A DNA stretch of 37,047 nucleotides from an uncultured Bacteroidales bacterium (GCA_937877455.1 CALFIU010000085.1:1-37047); one strand, 5' to 3'. Counted from the stretch's first letter, positions 25,296 through 33,158 are shown. Notes: generated by a model from the sequence alone, not told the origin. Numbers and translations are program-made.

Positions 25296-26975
25296 TTATT
25301 TTTTAAGTTGATAAATAGTTGTTTTGCAACCAGTTGCGATGATTGTTGAATAACTTTCCGACGGGAAAACAAGGTTGGTCATCACGGCTTTGCCTTGAGA
25401 ATCAAAAAGTTCTATGCTGCAACGGTCAACAAAAATTCTGAGTTGTTTGCTACCGCTTGGCACTTTTACGAAAGTTTCGGCGGCAAAATCGCTACTGAAA
25501 CTATTGTCGCCAGCGTGTCTGCGGTCGAATTTCAAGAGTTGAGTTTTGGTGTCGTAACTAATTGTTACATACTCGTTTTTGGTGTTAGACAATGTGATTT
25601 TTGTGTCTTTTTTGATGTCAACAACAATTTCGCAAATTTCGGTTGGATTTTTTACGATTGAGGAGCGCATCTTCAAAAGTTCGGGCGACGGCTTCGAGGT
25701 GCAATAGTAAATGCCGTCAGCCTCAAAAATCCCCATATCTCTTGGAACAGAGTTTGCCGAGCGGAACTGCTTGGTTGGCACGTTGTTGGCATATTGCCAA
25801 TTGCTCATCCAAGCCAAAGCAATGTGGCGGTTTTGGGGCGCATTGCTGAATGTAACTGTGGCGTAATGGTCTTTGCCATAATCGAGCCAAAGTGTTTGTT
25901 TCTGATTGGTAGTGAAGCGTTTGCCATCGAAATCGCCAACAAAATATTGTGTTGCGCTGCCGCCATAGATTCCGCCCGGATTGATGTTGCAGAGCAAAAC
26001 CCATTTATCGTTGATTTTAACGAGGTCGGGACATTCCCAAACTCCGTCGTGGCAACCGTATCCTGTGCCGAAACTGCTCTCGTATTTCCAGTCTTTCAGG
26101 TTGTTAGACGAGTAGATTCTCATCTCTTGACCCGCTGCGAGAATCAAGTTCCAAGCCTTGAGGTCGTCGTTCCAAAACACCTTCGGGTCGCGGAAATCGG
26201 GACAATCACCAATGATTACGGGATTGTTTTCGTATTTTGTGAAAGTTTTGCCGCCGTCGGTAGAATACGCCATCGACTGCACTTGATTGCGTCCTGCCGA
26301 GGTGTAAAATGCTATTACAGCGTTAGTTCCAAATCCTGCGGTGTTGTTTTTGTCAACCACGCACGAACCCGAAAAAATTGCTCCTAATGCGTCGGGAACA
26401 ATTGCCGAGGGTTGTGCAGTCCAGTTGATTAAATCTGTTGAAGTGGAATGACCCCAAGTCATGTTTTCCCACTGCGAACCATACGGATTCCATTGATAAT
26501 AAAGATGGTAGACACCATCGAGGTAAAACATTCCGTTCGGGTCGTTCATCCAGCCATAGACGGGCGTGTGGTGGTATTCGGGGCGGAATTTCTCTTTGTT
26601 TTTGGTGTCGAAATTGTCCGACTGCGAAATTTCTTTCCAGCAGACGTAGTTCTTGACTTTTTCGGTGGGTTTCTTGTCGCCCCAGATGTCGATGTCGAAA
26701 ACCACTGTTTTGCCGTTGAACTTAGAGATGTCGAGCGGCACGTAATAATCAACGTGTCCGGCTGCGAGTTTCACATTGAGCGACTGTTGTTGTGCATTGT
26801 TGACAATTACTTGGATGTTTGCGCCGTCGGCATCTTCCTGAACAGGCAACATCAAGAATTGTTTTTCGGCTTTGTCCTTTATTAGTACATGTCCGTTTCC
26901 TGCAAAATTGACTTGTTGGGCTGTTGCCGTCGCCGCGATTGATGCCGCAACAAGTGCTGTAATAAATCTTTTCAT
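25296..26975 (-). CDS. GH32 exo-acting fructanase, periplasmic, with N-terminal DUF4980
   Basis: This enzyme probably hydrolyses imported fructan oligosaccharides to fructose. A type I signal peptide (MKRFITALVA... ATATAQ) indicates periplasmic location. Residues 22-125 resemble DUF4980, a beta-sandwich found before GH32 in Bacteroidetes. The propeller holds WMNDPNG (142-148, nucleophile Asp145), FSGS (201-204), FRDP (261-264, Asp263) and ECP (314-316, acid/base Glu314). The C-terminal sandwich ends after MTNLVFPSESY. The 559-residue length is complete. It is the first gene of the second operon, preceded by the shared leader element at 27042-27104, and corresponds to BT1759 in the B. thetaiotaomicron locus. 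Confidence 0.93.
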   Translation of the reverse strand: MKRFITALVAASIAATATAQQVNFAGNGHVLIKDKAEKQFLMLPVQEDADGANIQVIVNNAQQQSLNVKLAAGHVDYYVPLDISKFNGKTVVFDIDIWGDKKPTEKVKNYVCWKEISQSDNFDTKNKEKFRPEYHHTPVYGWMNDPNGMFYLDGVYHLYYQWNPYGSQWENMTWGHSTSTDLINWTAQPSAIVPDALGAIFSGSCVVDKNNTAGFGTNAVIAFYTSAGRNQVQSMAYSTDGGKTFTKYENNPVIIGDCPDFRDPKVFWNDDLKAWNLILAAGQEMRIYSSNNLKDWKYESSFGTGYGCHDGVWECPDLVKINDKWVLLCNINPGGIYGGSATQYFVGDFDGKRFTTNQKQTLWLDYGKDHYATVTFSNAPQNRHIALAWMSNWQYANNVPTKQFRSANSVPRDMGIFEADGIYYCTSKPSPELLKMRSSIVKNPTEICEIVVDIKKDTKITLSNTKNEYVTISYDTKTQLLKFDRRHAGDNSFSSDFAAETFVKVPSGSKQLRIFVDRCSIELFDSQGKAVMTNLVFPSESYSTIIATGCKTTIYQLKK

Positions 26976-27041
26976 ATTTAGGACGTTTTTTTTGTTAAAA
27001 AATTCTGACCGTAAAATTAGCCTGTTACGCCCTAAACATAT

Positions 27042-27104
27042 ATAAAAAATCGTTCAAAGAGTATCAAATTTGTTGCAATGAAACATATTTGAAAGAAATG
27101 AAAC
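27042..27104 (-). promoter_or_regulatory. Shared 63-bp leader element before the GH32-MFS-fructokinase operon
   Basis: The element is identical to 16421-16483 except at four positions. The GTTTCAT boxes are at 27098-27104 and 27078-27084, again exactly 20 bases apart on the minus strand. The element ends 66 bp before the GH32 start codon. Confidence 0.85.
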
Positions 27105-27417
27105 TTTTTTTTTGACTACTCGTCCGCTGTTAACACGTCCCAACATAAAATAGTAATCCTTGACTATTATTTTTATGATTGTCGTTATTGATTGTATGTT
27201 GCAAATATATGACTTAAATTCTACAGATATAATTGCACAATTTTTAGTTTTTGTATATATATTCAGATTTTATGTATATTTATTCAGATATTTGAATATT
27301 TTTGTAATATAACTTCTTGTAAATAAACGAAAAATGTTTTTTTTATAAAAAAAATTATTCAATATTTGTGGAATAATAATTTTAATATTTCCTTTGTGAG
27401 GTTAAAAAATTAGACAA
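27105..27417 (+). promoter_or_regulatory. AT-rich divergent intergenic region with promoter for the arginine genes
   Basis: This stretch holds no convincing ORF. For the plus-strand genes, TTTG at 27365-27368 and TTCCTTTG at 27389-27396 (one mismatch to TAnnTTTG) are 20 bases apart, as expected of a Bacteroidetes promoter, and lie 22 bases before the ATG. The rest is homopolymer-rich sequence without clear structure. I see no recognisable arginine operator. Confidence 0.5.
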
Positions 27418-28047
27418 ATGACATATCAAGACAACATCATTGTAAGAGCTGCCGAAGATAAAGACAGCATTTATGCCCAGGAAATCGTTGACGAAATGGC
27501 ATCAAGCGCAAAAGCGCGTGGCACTGGCATAGCTAAACGTACACCCGAATATGTTGCGGGTAAAATGCGTGAAGGTAAGGGAGTTATCGCTCTTACTGAT
27601 CAAGGACAATGGGTAGGTTTTTGCTACATAGAAAGTTGGGGTCATGAAAAATTTGTAGCAAATTCTGGATTGATAGTTAATCCTGCATTTAGAGGTAGGG
27701 GTGTTGCTAAGGCTATAAAATTTACAGCTTTTCGCTTGTCAAGAAAAAAATTCCCTAATGCAAAGATTTTTGGCTTAACAACTGGTTTGCAAGTTATGAA
27801 AATTAACAATGAACTTGGATATATGCCAGTTCCATTTAGCGAATTAACCGATGATGACGAGTTTTGGAAAGGTTGTCAAAGTTGCGTAAATTTTGAAATT
27901 CTACAAGCCAAAAACCGTAAAAATTGTCTTTGCACAGGTATGCTTTACGATCCAGAATGGGAAAAAGAACGAGGTCCAAAAGATTGGGACAAACTATATG
28001 AAAAAGCAAATTTCGCAGACAAAAACGTAATAGTGGAATTTAATTAA
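27418..28047 (+). CDS. GNAT acyltransferase, probable first enzyme of arginine synthesis
   Basis: This 209-residue GNAT-fold protein shows the acyl-CoA motif (NPAFRGRGVAKAIKF, about residues 95-109) and a C-terminal region with clustered Cys residues (GCQSCVNFEILQAKNRKNCLC). It lies 32 bp before argG on the same strand, as in other Bacteroidetes arginine clusters, where a GNAT protein of this kind is thought to N-acylate glutamate in place of classical ArgA. Bacteroides uses N-succinyl intermediates, so succinyl-CoA may be the donor; this cannot be told from sequence. The start at ATG 27418 follows a promoter-like pair. Confidence 0.78.
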   Translation: MTYQDNIIVRAAEDKDSIYAQEIVDEMASSAKARGTGIAKRTPEYVAGKMREGKGVIALTDQGQWVGFCYIESWGHEKFVANSGLIVNPAFRGRGVAKAIKFTAFRLSRKKFPNAKIFGLTTGLQVMKINNELGYMPVPFSELTDDDEFWKGCQSCVNFEILQAKNRKNCLCTGMLYDPEWEKERGPKDWDKLYEKANFADKNVIVEFN

Positions 28048-28079
28048 TAGAAATATTCGTAATTTGTAACTTAATAATA

Positions 28080-29267
28080 ATGAAAACATTAGTAGCATAT
28101 AGCGGCGGATTGGATACCACTTGGGTTACAACGTTGCTTTCATCTCAAGGCGAGGACGTTACCGCCTTGATGATTAATTCGGGAGCATTTTCCGATGAAG
28201 AAATCGCATCTGCAAAAGATCGTGCATTCCAAGGCGGTGCAAAAAAATTTGAGTGCATCGATGTTTCTAAAGAATACTACGACAAAACTGTTAAGTATAT
28301 GATATTTGGCAACATGCTCAAAAATAATACTTATCCAATGTCGGTTTCGAGCGAGCGTATAATTCAAGCAATTACAGTTGCTAACTATGCAAAAGCTAAT
28401 GGCTACGACAAGATTGCCCACGGCTGCACTGGTGCAGGTAACGATCAAGTACGTTTCGAGATGGTTTTCGACATTCTTTGCCCCGAAATCAAGGTTCAGG
28501 CATTGGTTCGCGAAACCAACATTCAGCGCGTTGACGAAATAGCTTTCCTCAAAGAGAAAGGCATAAAGATGAATTTCGACAAGGCTAAATACTCTATCAA
28601 CAAGGGTCTTTGGGGAACTTCAATAGGCGGTCGCGAAACTCTCAACTCCGCTCAGCCACTTCCCGAAGAGGCTTATCCAACCCACTGCACCAAACAAGAA
28701 GAGAGCGTTATCACCCTCGAGTTTTGCAAGGGCGAACTTTGCTGCGTCAACGGCAAAAAATTCGACAACAAGGTTGACGCCATCCGCGAGGTAGAAAAAC
28801 TTGCTGGCGCATACGCAATTGGCCGTGATATGCACATTGGCGATACTATCATCGGTATCAAAGGTCGTGTAGGTTTTGAGGCTGCCGCTCCGATGGTAAT
28901 CATCAAGGCTCACCATGCGCTCGAAAAACATGTACTTACAAAATGGCAGATTTATTGGAAAGACAATATTTCGCAGTGGTACGGCAACCGTCTTCACGAA
29001 GGTATGCTCCTCGAACCCGAAATGCGCGACATGGAAAAATTTCTCGAAAGCACTCAACAGAAGGTTTCTGGAAAAGTATTTGTTGCACTCCGTCCCTACA
29101 CATTTTTCATAAACGGCATCGAATCCGAGCACGACCTGATGACCTCTAAGTTTGGCGTTTACGGCGAAGACAACAAGGCTTTCACCGCCGATGACATCGC
29201 AGGTTTCACAAAGGTTGCAGGCGTTCAGTCTAAGATTTGGTACGCTGTCAACAATGAGAAATATTAG
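28080..29267 (+). CDS. argG: Argininosuccinate synthase
   Basis: ArgG joins citrulline and aspartate with ATP cleavage to make argininosuccinate. The P-loop-like PP motif AYSGGLDT is at residues 6-13. HGCTGAGNDQVRFE, SINKGLWGTSIGGRE and the C-terminal SKFGVYGED segment mark the family. The length of 395 residues is normal. The later part of the gene uses more C- and G-ending codons (many CTC, GGC, GAC) than the first third, which looks like its AT-rich neighbours. A strong terminator follows, so argC and the rest of the usual cluster are not adjacent. Confidence 0.95.
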   Translation: MKTLVAYSGGLDTTWVTTLLSSQGEDVTALMINSGAFSDEEIASAKDRAFQGGAKKFECIDVSKEYYDKTVKYMIFGNMLKNNTYPMSVSSERIIQAITVANYAKANGYDKIAHGCTGAGNDQVRFEMVFDILCPEIKVQALVRETNIQRVDEIAFLKEKGIKMNFDKAKYSINKGLWGTSIGGRETLNSAQPLPEEAYPTHCTKQEESVITLEFCKGELCCVNGKKFDNKVDAIREVEKLAGAYAIGRDMHIGDTIIGIKGRVGFEAAAPMVIIKAHHALEKHVLTKWQIYWKDNISQWYGNRLHEGMLLEPEMRDMEKFLESTQQKVSGKVFVALRPYTFFINGIESEHDLMTSKFGVYGEDNKAFTADDIAGFTKVAGVQSKIWYAVNNEKY

Positions 29268-29295
29268 TGTCAATGCGTAATTCATAATGCATAAT

Positions 29296-29336
29296 AAAAA
29301 ATGCGGAATCAAAATATTTAGATTCCGCATTTTTTT
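29296..29336 (+). terminator. Terminator after argG
   Basis: Perfect 14-base arms (AAAAATGCGGAATC and complement) with a 10-base loop and a 3' T-run. Just upstream is a TAATTCATAATGCATAAT word repeat. Confidence 0.9.
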
Positions 29337-29491
29337 GATATTTGAAGTATGTATATAGTTGAAAACAAATACATTGAAGGTTATAGGCAGTTTTTTTAGA
29401 TTACGGGAATAATAAACAAGACATGTATAAATCCGCCTTATTTTGTTTTCATTGTCTTGTGGTTGTTGATTGTAGACTACGAAATCAAACT

Positions 29492-29606
29492 AAAATCTTG
29501 AAAAATACGGTTTTTCGCCCGAACATTCAACGCATTACATTGTTTTACAATTCGACAACAAACCAACAACAATCAGTCAAACGCCACAAAACATCAACCA
29601 ACGTCT
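29492..29606 (+). repeat. Left copy of a 115-bp direct repeat bracketing the restriction-modification genes
   Basis: The 115 bases match 32998-33112 without gaps at all but five positions. The right copy lies inside the second methyltransferase gene. Similarity stops abruptly at both ends. The two copies are 3506 bp apart, start to start. Confidence 0.9.
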
Positions 29607-29697
29607 GGAAAATCGGTGTAAACTTTTCGAGCGAGAAGAGGACGGTGGACGAGTGGAAGATAGAGACGACCTAACTGCGAACAAATTTTATGTATAA
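29494..29697 (+). pseudogene. C-terminal fragment of a second DpnA-like methyltransferase
   Basis: In frame with the left direct repeat, 67 codons read NLEKYGFSPEHSTHYIVLQF then DNKPTTISQTPQNINQRL. This is nearly identical to the C-terminus of the methyltransferase at 31989-33158. It then diverges into an acidic tail ending ANKFYV and TAA at 29695-29697. Only the 3' end is present, with no start codon or methylation motifs. It looks like what remains of a neighbouring or earlier copy of the same cassette. The rest of the 490-bp gap after argG (29337-29491) shows nothing recognisable. Confidence 0.85.
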
Positions 29698-29706
29698 CAC
29701 AATTCT

Positions 29707-29737
29707 TTTGCAGACACAAAATTTTGATTTATATTTG
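29707..29737 (+). promoter_or_regulatory. Promoter of the restriction-modification operon
   Basis: TTTG at 29707-29710 and TATATTTG at 29730-29737 are 19 bases apart, a full match to the Bacteroidetes sigma factor pattern. The methyltransferase ATG is 25 bases downstream. Confidence 0.75.
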
Positions 29738-29761
29738 CAGTGCGAAACATAAAAAATAACT

Positions 29762-31177
29762 ATGACTGCAAGACCATTCATAAAGTGGGCGGGCGGCAAA
29801 TCGCAGTTGTTAAGTGAAATCCGCCGCAAATATCCCGCATCGATTGATAAATACTGCGAGCCGTTTGTGGGCGGCGGTGCGGTGTTGTTTGATATTTTGT
29901 CTACTTTTAACCCGAAAGAGGTGTTAATCAATGACATAAACGCCGAACTGATAAACACTTACCGTCAAATTAAAGAAAACTGCGAGCCGCTTATTTTGCA
30001 ACTGTCTGATTTGCAGGACCAATATAAATCTTTTTCAGACGAACAGCGCAAAGCATTGTTTTTTGAGAAACGCGAGAGGTTCAATTCTTTGAAAATCAAT
30101 GGTAATGCGGACGATAATCTCGAAAAGGCGGCGTTGTTTATTTTTATAAACAAGACCTGTTTCAACGGCTTGTATCGCGTTAACTCCAAAGGGTTATTTA
30201 ACGTTCCGTTCAACAATGCAAAGAATCCTTTACTTTGTGATGTGGAAAATTTGCGGGCTTGTTCGGATGTTTTGCAAAATGTTGAAATGACGGTTGGCGA
30301 TTATTCATCTTGTAAAGATTTTATCGACAAGGATACTTTTGTTTATCTTGACCCGCCGTATAGACCTTTGACACAGACTGCGGCATTTACATCGTACAGC
30401 GAAAGTGGTTTTTCGGACGAGCAACAGATTGAATTAGGAAAATTTATCGATTCTATTTCAAAGAAGGGAGTGTACTTTGTTGCCAACAATTCCGACCCAA
30501 AAAATACAAATGAAGACGATAATTTTTTCGACGACCTCTATACTAAATTTTTGATAGAGAGAGTTTTTGCAAGCCGAGCCATCAATTCCAATGGTAGCAA
30601 GAGAGGTAAGATTAGCGAACTTTTGATAACAAATGTATCAAAAGCGAGCGAGTTTGAATTGACAGCGGAAGATTTGTTTCAACTCCCTGAATATCAAGAA
30701 ATTCTCAGTGAGCAAATTGGAGACCCAAATGTCGATAATTATGCGAAAACAAAAGTTATAAAGGACTTGGCAAAGTCCAAAAATTATAAGCCTGGTTACT
30801 TTTATCACGCTATTGGCGGCACGGGTGAAAGCGGGGTTGGCGAAGGTTTGTATTTGGGCAAAGACTCAAAAGCTCTGTTCAATTTTTACAATTGCGAAGG
30901 CGAATTTGGTAACGATGTTATCACATATTATGGATTTCCGAATTTTATTGACTTGTCAAGAATGGAAGATTTTGATTCCTTTGAGAATGAGGCAATAAAA
31001 GAATTTGGAAAAGATAACAAAAAATCATATTTTCAGAAACTTGCGTTAGCCAAGGGCTACGATGGAATAAGATATTATGATATTTGCGCTACGGGAGAAG
31101 AATTTGTTTTGTACAATACTGACAAAGTAAAACAAATATCAAAAAAAGCGAAAAAACAATCATTAGAATGGTGGTAA
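29762..31177 (+). CDS. Dam/DpnM-type DNA adenine methyltransferase with ADP-ribosyltransferase-like C-terminal region
   Basis: Residues 1-292 form a D12-class N6-adenine methyltransferase: FIKWAGGKSQLL (6-17), EPFVGGGAV (33-41), LINDIN (55-60) and the catalytic DPPY (197-200), ending ISELLITN. Such enzymes (Dam, DpnM) are about 270-285 residues. Here ~180 extra residues follow: a helical linker (293-343), then a region (345-458) with FYHAIGG, GVGEGLYLG, KGYDGIRYYD and EEFVLYNTDKVKQI. The order and spacing resemble ADP-ribosyltransferase-like folds of phage and polyvalent proteins, with His349, Tyr364 and Glu446/447 as possible H-Y-E residues. The fold assignment is an inference; the extension itself is certain. 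The downstream DpnII-type nuclease implies GATC as target. The stop codon overlaps the next ATG. Confidence 0.88.
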   Translation: MTARPFIKWAGGKSQLLSEIRRKYPASIDKYCEPFVGGGAVLFDILSTFNPKEVLINDINAELINTYRQIKENCEPLILQLSDLQDQYKSFSDEQRKALFFEKRERFNSLKINGNADDNLEKAALFIFINKTCFNGLYRVNSKGLFNVPFNNAKNPLLCDVENLRACSDVLQNVEMTVGDYSSCKDFIDKDTFVYLDPPYRPLTQTAAFTSYSESGFSDEQQIELGKFIDSISKKGVYFVANNSDPKNTNEDDNFFDDLYTKFLIERVFASRAINSNGSKRGKISELLITNVSKASEFELTAEDLFQLPEYQEILSEQIGDPNVDNYAKTKVIKDLAKSKNYKPGYFYHAIGGTGESGVGEGLYLGKDSKALFNFYNCEGEFGNDVITYYGFPNFIDLSRMEDFDSFENEAIKEFGKDNKKSYFQKLALAKGYDGIRYYDICATGEEFVLYNTDKVKQISKKAKKQSLEWW

Positions 31178-31995
31178 TGAAAGATTTCGATTTATTCATT
31201 TCGCAATTGAAAGAAACCAATCAAACATTGGATTTCTTCTGCGACTTTGAAAAAATAGGTAGAAATGTCGATGACATTAAGTTAAGCCTTTGTATGCTAA
31301 ATAGTTTGATTGGAACTTCTGATTTGAGGAAATCTGTTGAAACTATTTGGAACAGGGACAAAACGGCGTTTTCTGTACTGCCAATTTTGATTGCCGTAAG
31401 GGATGAAGGCAGCAAAAAAGTTCTTGATTCACTCAATAACATTGTCGATATAAAAACGTTTTTCGGTTCAATTGACAGAGTTATTGAATTTTTGGAAAGC
31501 ACTGGATTGGCTGATTTGTTCAGAAAACGCACAATCAAAGACCTTGTTGATTATGTTTTTGGAATTGAAACAGGATTGGACACTAATGCCCGCAAAAATC
31601 GCAGCGGTCATATTATGGAAAATACAGTGGCTCAGATTTTTAGAGATAATAAAATCAAATTTCGTCAGGAAGTTTATTCAAAAGAATGGGCAGCAATCAC
31701 CAAGGTTCTTGGCGATGACGAAAAGCGTTTTGATTTCGTCATAGAAACGTCAGAAAAAACATATTTGATTGAAGTTAATTTTTACAGCGCGGGCGGCTCT
31801 AAACTCAATGAAGTTGCGCGTTCGTATTCTGAACTTGCACCAAAAATTAACTCTGTCAAAGGTTTTGAGTTTGTATGGATTACGGATGGAATCGGTTGGA
31901 AATCAGCCAAAAACAAACTTCAAGAGGCGTATAGCATTATACCCAAAGTGTATAATTTGACTAATGTAAACGAGTTTATAAAGGAAATATGTTAA
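31177..31995 (+). CDS. DpnII/MboI-type restriction endonuclease
   Basis: This nuclease is predicted to cut unmethylated GATC. The 272-residue protein matches the DpnII family: GLDTNARKNRSGHIMEN (133-149), then the PD-(D/E)xK-like active site with Asp186 in KRFDFVIE and Glu199 in LIEVNFYSAGGSKLNE, where Asn201 replaces the usual Lys as in this family. ATG 31177 is the likely start, with the upstream stop overlapping as TAATG; ATG 31168 in the same frame is an alternative. The gene is sandwiched between two methyltransferases with overlaps at both ends (stop at 31995, next start at 31989). Confidence 0.92.
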   Translation: MKDFDLFISQLKETNQTLDFFCDFEKIGRNVDDIKLSLCMLNSLIGTSDLRKSVETIWNRDKTAFSVLPILIAVRDEGSKKVLDSLNNIVDIKTFFGSIDRVIEFLESTGLADLFRKRTIKDLVDYVFGIETGLDTNARKNRSGHIMENTVAQIFRDNKIKFRQEVYSKEWAAITKVLGDDEKRFDFVIETSEKTYLIEVNFYSAGGSKLNEVARSYSELAPKINSVKGFEFVWITDGIGWKSAKNKLQEAYSIIPKVYNLTNVNEFIKEIC

Positions 31996-33158
31996 ATTAT
32001 CCCGACTTCACCCTTCATCACGCCGATTGTGTTGATGTACTGCCGCAAATCCCCGACAATTCCATCGACACAATCTTTGCCGACCCGCCGTATTTCCTCT
32101 CCAACGGAGGCATTTCGGTTCAGAGCGGCAAACAAGTCTGCGTTGACAAGGGCGATTGGGACAAAGGCGGAACGCCCGAACATATTTACAATTTTAATCG
32201 TAAATGGTTGGAACTTTGTCGCCCGAAACTCAAAGACAACGGAACAATTTGGATTTCAGGTACATATCATAATATATTTACCGTTCAACGTTGTTTGCAG
32301 GAACTTGGTTATAAAATCCTAAATATCATTACGTGGCAGAAAACCGACCCGCCGCCAAACCTTTCGTGTCGCTATTTCAACTTTTCTACCGAGTTGATAA
32401 TTTGGGCGCGAAAGTCCGAAAAAGTACCGCACAAATTCAATTACGAAGTAATGAAACACCTCAACGGCGACAAACAGATGACCGATGTTTGGCGGTTGCC
32501 TGCCGTTGGCAAATGGGAAAAGACTTGCGGCAAGCATCCCACGCAAAAGCCTTTGCGTTTGCTTTATCGCATTATTTTGGCATCCACCGACGAGGGCGGA
32601 ACAATTTTAGACCCTTTTGCTGGAAGTAGCACAACGGGCATTGCGGCAAATCTTTTGGGCAGAAATTATATTGGAATTGAAAAAGAAAAAGATTTTTACG
32701 ATTTGAGCATTGCCCGACGTAACGAACTGCAAGACAACGAAAAACGTCAAAAACTATTAGACAACATCCGCAAAACCGACAATGCCGCCACCGTCCTTGT
32801 CAATCACGCCCGCAAAGAATTGCGCGAATTGATGATAGAAAAAGGACTTTGCTATCTTCGTGCCGGCGATTCAAAAGGCTCGTTGCAAGTAACGCCCGGT
32901 TTTGAGCGTATGAAATATGTTTTGCTCCACACCAATGGTGAAAACTGCCAACTATTCCGCCTTAAAAAAGAAGGCACTTTTCAGATTTGGACAAAAGAAA
33001 ATCTTGAAAAATACGGTTTTTCGCCAGAACATTCAACGCATTACATTGTTTTACAATTCGACAACAAACCAATAACAATCACTCAAACGCCACAAAGCAT
33101 AAACCAACGTCTAAACACCTATAAAGCAAGGCTTTATCCAATTAATGATTTTGTGTAA
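31989..33158 (+). CDS. DpnA/HinfI-like beta-class DNA adenine methyltransferase
   Basis: This is the second methyltransferase of the cassette. Its motif order is beta class: DPPYF (32-36) near the N-terminus and the SAM-binding DPFAGSSTTGIAA (208-220) later, with HPTQKP (183-188) between them. Residues ~1-250 form the catalytic part. The last ~110 residues, beginning near LVNHARKELRELM, form a compact extension (LRAGDSKGSLQVTP ... HYIVLQFDNKP) like those of HinfI-type enzymes. DpnA relatives also methylate single-stranded DNA and protect incoming DNA. The start at ATG 31989 lies inside the nuclease gene end. The 3' part contains the right copy of the 115-bp direct repeat. Confidence 0.92.
   Translation: MLNYPDFTLHHADCVDVLPQIPDNSIDTIFADPPYFLSNGGISVQSGKQVCVDKGDWDKGGTPEHIYNFNRKWLELCRPKLKDNGTIWISGTYHNIFTVQRCLQELGYKILNIITWQKTDPPPNLSCRYFNFSTELIIWARKSEKVPHKFNYEVMKHLNGDKQMTDVWRLPAVGKWEKTCGKHPTQKPLRLLYRIILASTDEGGTILDPFAGSSTTGIAANLLGRNYIGIEKEKDFYDLSIARRNELQDNEKRQKLLDNIRKTDNAATVLVNHARKELRELMIEKGLCYLRAGDSKGSLQVTPGFERMKYVLLHTNGENCQLFRLKKEGTFQIWTKENLEKYGFSPEHSTHYIVLQFDNKPITITQTPQSINQRLNTYKARLYPINDFV
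32998..33112 (+). repeat. Right copy of the 115-bp direct repeat
   Basis: This copy lies within the C-terminal coding region of the DpnA-like methyltransferase. Five substitutions separate it from the left copy, and three or fewer of these change the protein. Recombination between the copies would remove a 3.5-kb circle carrying all three genes. Confidence 0.9.

Noticed and set aside
26976..27417. A coding remnant of the regulator next to the second leader element
   Set aside because: The bases after 27104 look slightly like the end of the HTCS fragment near 16489, but the match is short and no helix-turn-helix motif can be read in any frame.
28620..29330. A 236-codon minus-strand frame opposite argG
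   Set aside because: It is a shadow of the strongly conserved argG frame, with no recognisable protein features.
29423..29674. An 83-codon frame after argG
   Set aside because: It is out of frame with the methyltransferase-derived sequence; the meaningful frame over the same bases is the fragment at 29494-29697.
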